Part shown: piece after piece, positions 1-6,182 of the stretch | How the letters are laid out: each line of letters begins with the position of its first letter | Position numbering within the stretch: the first letter of the stretch is position 1 | Source: Acetobacteraceae bacterium | GTDB taxonomy: Bacteria; Pseudomonadota; Alphaproteobacteria; Acetobacterales; Acetobacteraceae | Assembly (NCBI GenBank): GCA_027489135.1 | Contig: JAIYAI010000604.1 | Span: 1-12,017, forward strand | Length of the DNA stretch: 12,017 nucleotides | Direction: 5' to 3' | Made by a program: the position numbers and the translations under genes | Notes under the pieces: model-generated | The model's input: only the letters and a program-made list of their open reading frames with translations | What the model was told of the DNA's origin: nothing | The model's database searches: none

Positions 1-1077
1 ATCGTCGGGCTGCCCAATGTCGGCAAGTCCACGCTGTTCAACGCGCTGACGCAGACCGCCGCGGCACAGGCGGCGAACTACCCGTTCTGCACGATCGAGC
101 CGAATGTCGGCCGCGTCGCCGTGCCCGACCCGCGGCTCGACATGCTGACGAAGATCGGCAAGTCGCAGAAGACGGTGCCGACGAGCCTGGAGTTCGTCGA
201 CATCGCCGGCCTCGTGCGCGGCGCCTCGAAGGGCGAGGGCCTGGGCAACCAGTTCCTGGCGAACATCCGCGAGGTCGATGCGATCGTCCACGTCCTGCGG
301 TGCTTCGAGGATGGCGACATCACCCATGTCGAAGGCAGCGTCGATCCGATCCGCGACGCCGAGACGGTCGAGACCGAGCTCATGCTCGCTGACCTCGACA
401 GCCTGGAGAAGCGCCAGCAGGGGCTGATCAAGCGCGCCCGCGGCGGCGACAAGGAAGCGCAATCCCAGATCGCTCTGATCGAGCCGATCCTGGCCGCGCT
501 GACCGCTGGCAGGCCGGCCCGCACGGCGATCCCGGCCGGGGAGGAGGAGGCGGCGCGCCGCCTCCAGCTCATGACCAGCAAGCCCGTGCTCTATGTCTGC
601 AACGTCGAGGAAGCCTCCGCCGCGACGGGCAATGCGCACAGCGCCCGGGTGATCGAGCGCGCGAAGGCCGAGGGCGCCCAGGCCGTCATCGTCTCGGCGG
701 CCATCGAGGCCGAGATCAGCCAGATGCCGGAGGGCGACCGCGCCGAGTTCCTCGGGTCCCTCGGGCTCGAGGACAGCGGCTTGGACCGCATCATCCGCGC
801 CGGCTACGCGCTGCTTGGCCTGGTGACCTACTTCACCGTGGGGCCGAAGGAGGCACGCGCCTGGACCATCACCAGGGGCACCAAGGCGCCGCAGGCGGCC
901 GGCGTGATCCATGGCGACTTCGAGCGCGGCTTCATCGCCGCCGAATGCACCGCCTATGACGACTACGTGGCGCTGGGCGGCGAGCAGGGTGCCAAGGAAG
1001 CCGGCAAGATGCGGGTCGAGGGCAAGGAATACGTCGTCAAGGACGGCGATATCCTGCTGTTCCGCTTCAACGTGTGA
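1..1077 (+). CDS. ychF: Redox-regulated ATPase YchF (Obg-family P-loop NTPase), 5' partial
   Basis: The reading frame is open from base 1 and ends with TGA at 1075-1077, giving 358 residues; YchF proteins are about 363-366 long and begin some six residues before the first one seen here, so only the extreme N terminus is missing. The P-loop GLPNVGKST lies at 7-33, switch II DIAGLVRGASKGEG starts at 199, and NVEE at 601-612 sits where GTPases have NKxD. That NxxE variant is the family hallmark and explains the known preference of YchF for ATP over GTP. A coiled-coil-like helical insert follows switch II (about 380-540), and the C-terminal third is the TGS domain, ending in DGDILLFRFNV. YchF is a cytosolic, ribosome-associated ATPase tied to translation and oxidative stress responses. 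The next gene begins inside its stop codon. Confidence 0.97.
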   Translation: MVGLPNVGKSTLFNALTQTAAAQAANYPFCTIEPNVGRVAVPDPRLDMLTKIGKSQKTVPTSLEFVDIAGLVRGASKGEGLGNQFLANIREVDAIVHVLRCFEDGDITHVEGSVDPIRDAETVETELMLADLDSLEKRQQGLIKRARGGDKEAQSQIALIEPILAALTAGRPARTAIPAGEEEAARRLQLMTSKPVLYVCNVEEASAATGNAHSARVIERAKAEGAQAVIVSAAIEAEISQMPEGDRAEFLGSLGLEDSGLDRIIRAGYALLGLVTYFTVGPKEARAWTITRGTKAPQAAGVIHGDFERGFIAAECTAYDDYVALGGEQGAKEAGKMRVEGKEYVVKDGDILLFRFNV

Positions 1078-1559
1078 ACGCCGCGCTCGACGCCTGGCTG
1101 GTCTCCCTCGGGCCCGATCTCGGGCCGGCGCTGGTGCTGCTGCTGGCCTTCGTGCTGGGTGCCGCCGTCGGCATCGAGCGTGGGCTGAGCACCAGCACCA
1201 TCGGCATCCGCACCTGCAGCCTGGTGGCGCTGGCGAGTGCCGCCTTCGCCGCGCTGATCGTCGGCCGCGTGCCGGAGGCCGGCTGGGGCAATGCCTTCGG
1301 CGCCGTGGCGACGGGCGTCGGCTTCCTCGGCGCCGGCGCGATCATCAAGGGTGGGCGCGCGGTCAGCGGGCTCGGCGATGCCGGGACGATCTGGTGCGTC
1401 GCCATGCTCGGGCTGCTCGTCGGCGCGCGGGAGTTCTCCGGTGCGCTGGTCGTCGTGGTGCTGATCCTGGCCGTGAACGTCGTCCTGCGGCCCGTCGCGG
1501 CCTGGATCGACCGGCACCGCGCCCGCCGCCAGCCCGAGGACGACGTGCTGGACGGATAA
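1074..1559 (+). CDS. MgtC/SapB family membrane protein, short form (first of a tandem pair)
   Basis: 161 residues from a GTG that overlaps the ychF stop (GTGA), implying translational coupling; no Shine-Dalgarno is visible. The protein shows the MgtC N-terminal pattern: GAAVGIERG at residues 29-37, GIRTCSLVALAS at 44-55 and ATGVGFLGAGAIIKGG at 79-94. Around five hydrophobic helices are apparent (about 18-35, 48-64, 74-92, 103-118, 122-140), followed by a short basic and acidic tail. Salmonella MgtC is about 230 residues, with a soluble ACT-like C-terminal domain; that domain is absent here. MgtC-type proteins are inner-membrane proteins linked to low-Mg2+ growth and inhibition of F-ATP synthase in some pathogens, but the role of short forms in free-living bacteria is not known. 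The loop that usually reads LTTAATLW is changed to LGDAGTIW (residues 100-107), a divergence from the second copy. Confidence 0.85.
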   Translation: MNAALDAWLVSLGPDLGPALVLLLAFVLGAAVGIERGLSTSTIGIRTCSLVALASAAFAALIVGRVPEAGWGNAFGAVATGVGFLGAGAIIKGGRAVSGLGDAGTIWCVAMLGLLVGAREFSGALVVVVLILAVNVVLRPVAAWIDRHRARRQPEDDVLDG

Positions 1560-1599
1560 GCCCGCTTCGCGCGCGCGACGGCGCGTGCTTGGCTGGCGC

Positions 1600-2040
1600 A
1601 TGATGTTCGGCTTCTCCGAGAATGCCCTGACCGTGCTGATCGCCGCCGTGCTCGGGGCGGTGATCGGGGCGGAGCGGGAATGGCGGCGCCATCCCGGCGG
1701 CCTGCGCTCCTGCGCCCTGGTCTGCGCCGCGGCCTGCGTCTTCGCGCGCGTCGCCGTCGGCCACGGCAACGGCAACCCGGCGCCGGCGATCGGCGCCATC
1801 GCCACCGGGATCGGCTTCATCGGCGCCGGCGTGATCCTGCATCTCGGCGCGCATGTCCGGGGGTTGTCGACCGCCGCGACCTTCTGGGCCGTCGCCGCCA
1901 TCGGCACGGCGGTGGGGCTGGTGGAATATGGCCTCGCCCTCGGCCTGACGGCGGTGGTGTTCTCCGCCCATCTGGCGCTGCGCCCGATCTCGCGCTGGAT
2001 CGGCGAGCACGCGCCGCCGGAGGACGAGGGGCCGCGCTGA
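1600..2040 (+). CDS. MgtC/SapB family membrane protein, short form (second of a tandem pair)
   Basis: 146 residues from the ATG at 1600. A GTG at 1585 (adding LGWR-type residues) and a second ATG at 1603 are alternatives; none has a convincing Shine-Dalgarno, so the start is uncertain by a few codons. This copy is the more canonical MgtC: GAVIGAEREWRRHPGGLRS at residues 19-37, GAIATGIGFIGAGVIL at 65-80 and RGLSTAATFWAVAAIG at 87-102. Several transmembrane helices span residues 8-128, and the chain stops soon after the last one, so the ACT-like C-terminal domain is missing as in the preceding gene. The gap to that gene is 40 bases, which suggests cotranscription. Two adjacent, diverged half-size MgtC proteins could form a hetero-oligomer; this is inference. 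The gene ends four bases from the stop of the convergent sigma factor gene. Confidence 0.85.
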   Translation: MMFGFSENALTVLIAAVLGAVIGAEREWRRHPGGLRSCALVCAAACVFARVAVGHGNGNPAPAIGAIATGIGFIGAGVILHLGAHVRGLSTAATFWAVAAIGTAVGLVEYGLALGLTAVVFSAHLALRPISRWIGEHAPPEDEGPR

Positions 2041-2055
2041 CGGATCAGCGCCCCC
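2028..2055. terminator. Hairpin across two convergent stop codons, possible bidirectional terminator
   Basis: GCGCTGA (2034-2040), loop CGGA, TCAGCGC (2045-2051) is a perfect 7-bp stem with a tetraloop. GGGG (2028-2031) and CCCC (2052-2055) can extend it past a two-base bulge (CC, 2032-2033). The stem holds the TGA stops of both convergent genes. No T tract follows on either strand, so whether it ends transcription on its own is uncertain. Confidence 0.4.
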
Positions 2056-3247
2056 GCATCAGGAAGCGCCTGACCGCGCCGTCCGTCGCCAGGCCGATGG
2101 CGCGGCTGCGCGCCAGCGCGGCCGGCGCTTCCTCCCCTGCTCGCTCGGCCAGCGCCGCCATCGCCGCCCAGCAGGGCTGGTAGTCGGCGAGCCGCGCATC
2201 CGCCGCCAACGCAGCGCGCAGCGCCGCCAGCCCCCGCGCCGGCCCATGCACCGCGGCCACCGCCACGGCGCGGTTCACCGCCACCACCGGAGAGCCGGTC
2301 ACCGCCGCCAGCGCGTCGTAGAGCACGAGGATCGCGTCCCAGTCCGTCTCCCCGGTGAAGCGCCGCGCGGCATGGGCCGAGGCGACCGCCGCCTCCCACT
2401 GGTAGCGCCCGGGGCGGCCCATGATGCTGGCCCGTCGCAGCAGCGCCTCGGCCTCCGCCTGCATCGCCGCGTCCCACAGCGCCGGATCCTGGGAGGAGAG
2501 CGGCACGTAGTCCCCCGCCGCGTCGCGCCCGGCCGGCCGCCGCGCCTCCAGATGCAGCAGCAGCGCCGCGAGGCCGAGCGCCTCCGGCTCCTCCGGCGCC
2601 AGCGCGGCGCAGAGGCGGGCGAGCCAGAGCGCCTCCCCCGCCAGGGCGCCGCCATCGGCATGGTCCGCCGCCCCCGCCGTGTAGGCGGCGTAGATCGCCG
2701 CCAGCACCGCGGGCAGGCGCGCGGCGACATCCTCCGGCCCCGGCAGGGCGAAGCCGGCGCCCGAATCCCGCAGCTTCCGCTTCGCCCGCACCAGGCGCTG
2801 CGCCATGGCCGCGGGCGCGACCAGGAAGGCGGAGGCGATGCGCGCCGCCTCCAGCCCCAGCACCACCTGCAGCATCAGCGCCGCCCGCGCCGCGGGCTCC
2901 ACCGCCTCGTCGGCGCAGGCCAGCAGCAGGGCGAGGCGATGGTCCGGCAGCGCGTCCGGATCGTCGGGCAGCGCGGCGCGGCGCAGCAGCTCGGGGGTGG
3001 CGGCGGTGTGCGTCGCGCGGCGGCGGTGGCCGTCGAGCAGGCGGCGCCGCGCCGCGGTCAGCAGCCAGGCCTCCGGCCGGTCCGGCACGCCCTGCCGGGG
3101 CCAGTGGTCGAGGGCGGCGGCGAAGGCGTCGCCGAGCGCATCCTCCGCCGCCGCCAGGTCGCCGCCCCGCGCGGCGAGCAGCGCGACCAACCGCCCATAG
3201 CTGTCGCGGGCGGCGCGCTCCGCCGCCCGCTGCACCGCCTCCGTCAT
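2045..3247 (-). CDS. ECF42-type RNA polymerase sigma factor with DUF6596/TPR-like C-terminal extension
   Basis: 400 residues, starting at an ATG that overlaps the stop of the upstream DGPF gene (ATGA). The open frame runs on upstream to 3787, but that stretch lies over other genes. Residues about 10-78 form sigma region 2 (DLAAAEDALGDAFAAALDHWP, PEAWLLTAARRRLLDGHRRR); residues about 118-160 form region 4 (ALMLQVVLGLEAARIASAFLV, MAQRLVRAKRKLR). From about 175 a long helical extension follows (LPAVLAAIYAAYTAGA, YVPLSSQDPALWD at 247-259, RYQWEAAVASAHA at 281-293, SPVVAVNRAVAV at 319-330), which is the DUF6596/TPR-like part diagnostic of the ECF42 group. That group has no classical membrane anti-sigma factor; activity is thought to depend on the C-terminal extension, with DGPF genes as neighbours and targets. 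Both features are present here. The signal sensed is unknown. Confidence 0.93.
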   Translation of the reverse strand: MTEAVQRAAERAARDSYGRLVALLAARGGDLAAAEDALGDAFAAALDHWPRQGVPDRPEAWLLTAARRRLLDGHRRRATHTAATPELLRRAALPDDPDALPDHRLALLLACADEAVEPAARAALMLQVVLGLEAARIASAFLVAPAAMAQRLVRAKRKLRDSGAGFALPGPEDVAARLPAVLAAIYAAYTAGAADHADGGALAGEALWLARLCAALAPEEPEALGLAALLLHLEARRPAGRDAAGDYVPLSSQDPALWDAAMQAEAEALLRRASIMGRPGRYQWEAAVASAHAARRFTGETDWDAILVLYDALAAVTGSPVVAVNRAVAVAAVHGPARGLAALRAALAADARLADYQPCWAAMAALAERAGEEAPAALARSRAIGLATDGAVRRFLMRGR

Positions 3248-3594
3248 CCCATGGTCCAGACGGGGCGGACTTCCATGGTCCCGTGCGCGGCGCCCGGGCA
3301 GCGCGCGGCCCAGCGGGCGGCCTCCTGCATGTCGGCGACCTCGATCAGGAAGTAGCCTCCGAGCTGTTCCTTGGTCTCGGCATAGGGCCCGTCCAGCACG
3401 ACGGGCTGGCCGTCGCGCATGCGCACGGTCAGTGCTTCGGTCGCCGGCCGCAGCCGCTCCCCGCCGCGCATGGCGCCGGCCTGCACCAGCGCATCGGCAT
3501 AGGCGCGGTAGGCGGCCATCGCCTCCTGCTTCGCCGTCTCCGGCATGGCGTTCCAGGCGGTGTCGTCGGAATGGATCAGCAGCATGACCTGCAT
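3244..3594 (-). CDS. YCII-related DGPF-domain protein, partner of the ECF42 sigma factor
   Basis: 116 residues from ATG, preceded by an AAGGGAAG Shine-Dalgarno (complement of 3601-3608) six bases away. The chain begins MQVMLLIHSDD and carries the core DGPYAETKEQLGGYFLIEV at residues 68-86, a DGPY variant of the DGPF motif, and ends EVRPVWTMG. The fold is the dimeric ferredoxin-like alpha/beta barrel of YCII proteins. Enzymatic activity for this subgroup has not been established; the YCII fold elsewhere supports hydrolase or lyase chemistry with a His-Asp pair, and this protein does have H8 and D68, but I would not assign a reaction. Its stop codon overlaps the sigma factor start, and a candidate ECF42 promoter lies just upstream, so it is probably both cotranscribed with the sigma factor and under its control. 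Confidence 0.93.
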   Translation of the reverse strand: MQVMLLIHSDDTAWNAMPETAKQEAMAAYRAYADALVQAGAMRGGERLRPATEALTVRMRDGQPVVLDGPYAETKEQLGGYFLIEVADMQEAARWAARCPGAAHGTMEVRPVWTMG

Positions 3595-3643
3595 CGGTGT
3601 CTTCCCTTGTCACGGCGTGGCCCCATGCCGTCGCCGGAAGGAT

Positions 3644-3670
3644 GACGCCCGAGGACCACCTGGATCGACA
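3644..3670 (-). promoter_or_regulatory. Candidate ECF42-dependent promoter for the DGPF-sigma operon
   Basis: On the minus strand, TGTCGA (complement of 3665-3670) is followed after exactly 17 bases by CGTC (complement of 3644-3647). As I recall, the promoter described for the ECF42 sigma factor of Streptomyces venezuelae has TGTCGA at -35 and CGA/TC at -10, which this matches at every position. It lies in the gap between the ridA-like gene and the DGPF gene, with the start codon 49 bases past the -10, leaving a leader of roughly 40 bases. This supports autoregulation; no transcript data are available to me. Confidence 0.65.
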
Positions 3671-3677
3671 TGGGCCG

Positions 3678-4073
3678 CTACGGGCGCTTCGCCACCGCCT
3701 CAATCTCCACCAGCGCGTCGAGGGCGAGGCCGGTGACGCCGACGCAGACCCGCGCCGGGCGTGCGCCCTCGGGGAACAGCGCCGCATAGGCGGCGTTCAT
3801 CGCCGCGTAGTCGCGCCGGAACTCCGTCAGGTAGACCCGCACGAAGGTCACGTGCTCGAGCCCGAGGCCGAGGGCGGCCAGGCTGCGCGCCAGGTTCCCC
3901 ACTGCCCGCCGCGTCTGCGACGCGACATCCGGCGGCAACGGCGCCGCAGGATCGTCGAGGTCGCGGCCAAGCTGCCCCGTCAGGTGGACCCAGCCATCCG
4001 CCTCCACCGCGTGGCTCGCGGGGGAGACGGTGGGCGGGAAGCCGGGCAGGATGTGGCGGGTCGGCAGCGGCAC
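3678..4073 (-). CDS. RidA/YjgF/Rid-family protein (possible enamine/imine deaminase)
   Basis: 131 residues from a GTG start. The Shine-Dalgarno AGGAAG lies inside the last codons of the upstream lipoprotein gene, and the two genes are only four bases apart, so coupling is likely. The Rid signatures are clear: HLTGQLGRD at residues 30-38, LEHVTFVRVYLTEF at 72-85, PARVCVGV at 106-113 and VEIEAVA at 122-128. R108 and E123 fall, with the same spacing, on R105 and E120 of E. coli RidA, the arginine that binds the substrate carboxylate and the glutamate that places the water. This makes deamination of 2-aminoacrylate-like enamines or related imines plausible, but Rid subfamilies differ in substrate and the subgroup cannot be fixed by eye. 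Cytosolic, probably a trimer like its relatives. Confidence 0.9.
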   Translation of the reverse strand: MPLPTRHILPGFPPTVSPASHAVEADGWVHLTGQLGRDLDDPAAPLPPDVASQTRRAVGNLARSLAALGLGLEHVTFVRVYLTEFRRDYAAMNAAYAALFPEGARPARVCVGVTGLALDALVEIEAVAKRP

Positions 4074-4077
4074 GCCG

Positions 4078-4521
4078 CTACAGCTTCCTGAGGCTGATCG
4101 CGTAGGTGCAGACGCCGGCCTGGTGGCGGCCGGTGAAGCTGATGGCGTTGAAGATCCCCGTGGTCATGACGTTGCGGTCGACCACGTCGACCATGCGCAC
4201 GTCGCCATCGGCGCCGACCGTGCCGCTGAGGGTCTGCCGGGTGACGGGGTTGATCACCAGGCTGGCGCGGCCCTGGCGGACCGTTGCCTCGAGGCTCGGC
4301 GGCGGGTCGGGGCAGCGGCGGCTGCGGTCCGGGTTCAGCGTCGCCGTGCCCTGGTAGGTGCCGTCGAAGGTGGTGACCGGCCCGGTGCCGGCGCGCGCGG
4401 TGGTGGCGCTCGTGCCGCTGATCCGGCCGCCGGAGATGGGCGGGGCGGGTGGTTCGTCGGCGCAGGCGCCGAGCGCAAGAAGGCCGGCGGCGAGCGGGGC
4501 GAGGAGGCTGCGTCCTGGCAT
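4078..4521 (-). CDS. Small putative lipoprotein of unknown function
   Basis: 147 residues from ATG, with a GGAG Shine-Dalgarno suitably upstream. The N terminus is a lipoprotein signal: basic MPGR, a hydrophobic stretch (LLAPLAAGLLALG) and LGAC with the modified cysteine at residue 20, followed by a proline-rich linker. Alanine at +2 predicts delivery to the outer membrane in a typical Lol system. The mature part is Thr/Gly-rich with beta-like stretches (TFDGTYQGTATLN, ASLVINPVTRQTLSGTVG, AISFTGRHQAGVCTYAISLRK) and two further cysteines at about 91 and 138 that could form a disulfide. I do not recognise a named domain; the repeated 'TY.G..' and 'LSGTV' strands look like a small beta-barrel or beta-sandwich. 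It sits between the DUF4169 and RidA-family genes on the same strand. Confidence 0.85.
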   Translation of the reverse strand: MPGRSLLAPLAAGLLALGACADEPPAPPISGGRISGTSATTARAGTGPVTTFDGTYQGTATLNPDRSRRCPDPPPSLEATVRQGRASLVINPVTRQTLSGTVGADGDVRMVDVVDRNVMTTGIFNAISFTGRHQAGVCTYAISLRKL

Positions 4522-4556
4522 GGGCGGACTCCGCTAGGTGGCGTCTGCCGCGGAGT

Positions 4557-4769
4557 CTAGCGACGCGGTGGCGCCGCGTCAGGGCCGGGTGGCGCGTCCT
4601 CAAGCCGTGCCCCGTCGAGCAGCGCGGCGCGGCGGGCGGCGTCGCGCGCATCCGCGGCCTTGGCGGCGCCGGTGCGCCCGTGCTTGGCGCGGTTCGCGGC
4701 TGCCGTGGCGGCGGCCTCGGCGCGGGCGCGCGCCTTGCGGGCGCGGTTGAGGTTGATGATCTCGGCCAT
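4557..4769 (-). CDS. DUF4169 family small basic protein
   Basis: 70 residues from the ATG at 4769. The start MAEIINLNRARKARAR matches the conserved N terminus of DUF4169 proteins, which are short, highly basic, alanine-rich and helical. The middle (AEAAATAAANRAKHGRT) is a typical lysine/arginine/alanine helix, and the tail (LEDAPPGPDAAPPRR) is proline-rich and probably disordered. The family is common in Alphaproteobacteria, and no function is established; the charge would fit nucleic-acid binding, but that is speculation. It is the first gene of the minus-strand run, 35 bases before the lipoprotein gene, and is divergent from the ABC binding-protein pair across a 109-base gap in which I see no convincing promoter hexamers. 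A GGACGGA-like ribosome site sits about 13 bases upstream, rather far. Confidence 0.85.
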   Translation of the reverse strand: MAEIINLNRARKARARAEAAATAAANRAKHGRTGAAKAADARDAARRAALLDGARLEDAPPGPDAAPPRR

Positions 4770-4878
4770 GACGCTGCCATTCCGTCCTGCCGCCAGCATA
4801 GGCCGCGGGGCGGGCCGCCGCGATGGCCGCTTGCGCGGGAAGGGGGCGCGGCGCAGCCTGCGGGCGGGAGGAACCAGA

Positions 4879-6114
4879 ATGACCCTCAATCGTCGCACCG
4901 CCCTGGCCCTTGGCGGCGCCGCCTGGATGACCGCGCCGCTGCGCGCCCGCGCCCAGGCCGGCCAGGCCATCCGCCTCGGCATCATCACCGACATGTCGGG
5001 GCCCTTTACCGACCTCGCCGGCCAGAACGCCGTCGCCGCGACGCGCCAGGCGGCGCAGGAGGCGATGGCGGCGACGCCGGGGCTGCGCGTCGAAGTGCTG
5101 GCCGCGGACCACCAGAACAAGCCCGACGTCGCATCCAACATCGCCCGGCAGTGGTTCGACCGCGACGGCGTCGATGCCGTGGTGGACGTGCCGGCGAGCT
5201 CTGCCGCGCTGGCCGTCGCCGGGATCGCGAGGGAGAAGAACAAGGTCTATCTCGCCTCCTCGCCCGGTACCTCCGAACTGACCGGCGCGCAGTGCAACGC
5301 CAATACGGTGCAGTGGACCTACGACACCTGGATGTTGGCCAGGTCGACCGGCGGCGCGCTGGTGCGCGACGGCGGCGACAGCTGGTTCTTCGTCACCGCC
5401 GACTATGCCTTCGGCCATTCGATGGAGGCCGATGCGACGCGCTTCATCAACGCCGCCGGCGGGCGGGTGCTGGGCAGCGCGCGCTACCCCTTTCCGGCGA
5501 CGACCGACTTCTCCGCCTTCCTGCTGCGCGCGCAGGCCAGCCGGTCGAAGGTGGTGGCGTTCAATTTCGGTGGTGTCGACCTGGTGACGGCGGTGAAGCA
5601 GGCGGCGGAATTCGGCCTCGGCCGGCGGGGCCAGCGCATCGCCTGCATGATCATGTTCATCACCGAGGTGCATGCGCTCGGGCTGAACGCGGCGCAGGGG
5701 CTGATCTGCTCCGAGACCTTCTACTGGGACATGAACGACCGCACGCGCGCCTTCTCGTCGCGGCTGAAGGCGAATTTCGGCACCCAGGCGCCGACGATGG
5801 TGCATGCCGGCTGCTACGCGGCGACGCTGCACTACCTGAAGGCCGCGGTGGCGATGGGCGTGCCGGCGGCCAAGGCCAGCGGCGCGGATGCGGTGGCACG
5901 GATGAAGGCGATGCCGACCGATGACGATGCCTTCGGCCCCGGCACGATCCGCATCGACGGGCGCAAGCTGCACCCCGCCTACCTGCTGGAGGTGAAGAAG
6001 CCCGAGGAAAGCCGCGGCCCCTACGACTACTACAAGCTGCTGCAGACGACACCGGGCGATGAGGCGTTCCGCCCGCTCTCGGAAGGCGGCTGCCCGTTGG
6101 CGCGGCAGGGGTGA
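4879..6114 (+). CDS. ABC transporter substrate-binding protein, branched-chain amino acid type (copy 1)
   Basis: 411 residues from ATG, with a strong GGGAGGA Shine-Dalgarno (4866-4872) six bases upstream. The N terminus MTLNRRTALALGG, a hydrophobic stretch and ARAQA at about 23-27 form an export signal with a twin arginine, plausibly Tat. The mature protein opens AIRLGIITDMSGPFTD, the typical first strand of the Peripla_BP_6 (LivJ-like, type I) fold, and has the full two-lobe length. Such proteins deliver amino acids, amides, aromatic acids or other small organic acids to an ABC importer from the periplasm; the ligand cannot be read from sequence. No LivH/M/G/F-type genes are in the window, so its transporter, if any, is elsewhere. 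It aligns without gaps to the next gene at about 70% identity over the mature part, evidence of tandem duplication. Confidence 0.93.
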   Translation: MTLNRRTALALGGAAWMTAPLRARAQAGQAIRLGIITDMSGPFTDLAGQNAVAATRQAAQEAMAATPGLRVEVLAADHQNKPDVASNIARQWFDRDGVDAVVDVPASSAALAVAGIAREKNKVYLASSPGTSELTGAQCNANTVQWTYDTWMLARSTGGALVRDGGDSWFFVTADYAFGHSMEADATRFINAAGGRVLGSARYPFPATTDFSAFLLRAQASRSKVVAFNFGGVDLVTAVKQAAEFGLGRRGQRIACMIMFITEVHALGLNAAQGLICSETFYWDMNDRTRAFSSRLKANFGTQAPTMVHAGCYAATLHYLKAAVAMGVPAAKASGADAVARMKAMPTDDDAFGPGTIRIDGRKLHPAYLLEVKKPEESRGPYDYYKLLQTTPGDEAFRPLSEGGCPLARQG

Positions 6115-6136
6115 ACCGGCGTCTCTGATCAAGGGA

Positions 6137-6161
6137 CGCGGCGGGCGGAAGATCCGCCGCG
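6137..6161 (+). other. Hairpin between the two substrate-binding protein genes
   Basis: CGCGGCGG (6137-6144) is complementary to CCGCCGCG (6154-6161), an 8-bp perfect stem with a nine-base loop. An alternative fold, GGCGGA / AGA loop / TCCGCC (6144-6158), is mutually exclusive. It ends just ahead of the AAGGAA ribosome site (6168-6173) of the second gene, and no T tract follows. It may stabilise or process the upstream message; at this G+C content some hairpins arise by chance. Confidence 0.35.
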
Positions 6162-6182
6162 CAGGGGAAGGAAATATTCGCC

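Noticed and set aside
963..2477. 504-residue minus-strand frame opposite the MgtC genes
   Set aside because: Low-complexity Gly/Arg/Ala translation, overlapping genes with clear MgtC motifs and running into the sigma factor gene.
2246..3355. 369-residue plus-strand frame opposite the sigma factor
   Set aside because: Arg/Gly/Gln-rich shadow; the sigma factor on the minus strand has clear domain motifs.
3613..3630. Imperfect palindrome CGGCGTGG-CC-CCATGCCG in the DGPF leader
   Set aside because: In the minus-strand transcript one pair becomes an A-C mismatch and the loop is only two bases, so a functional hairpin is doubtful.
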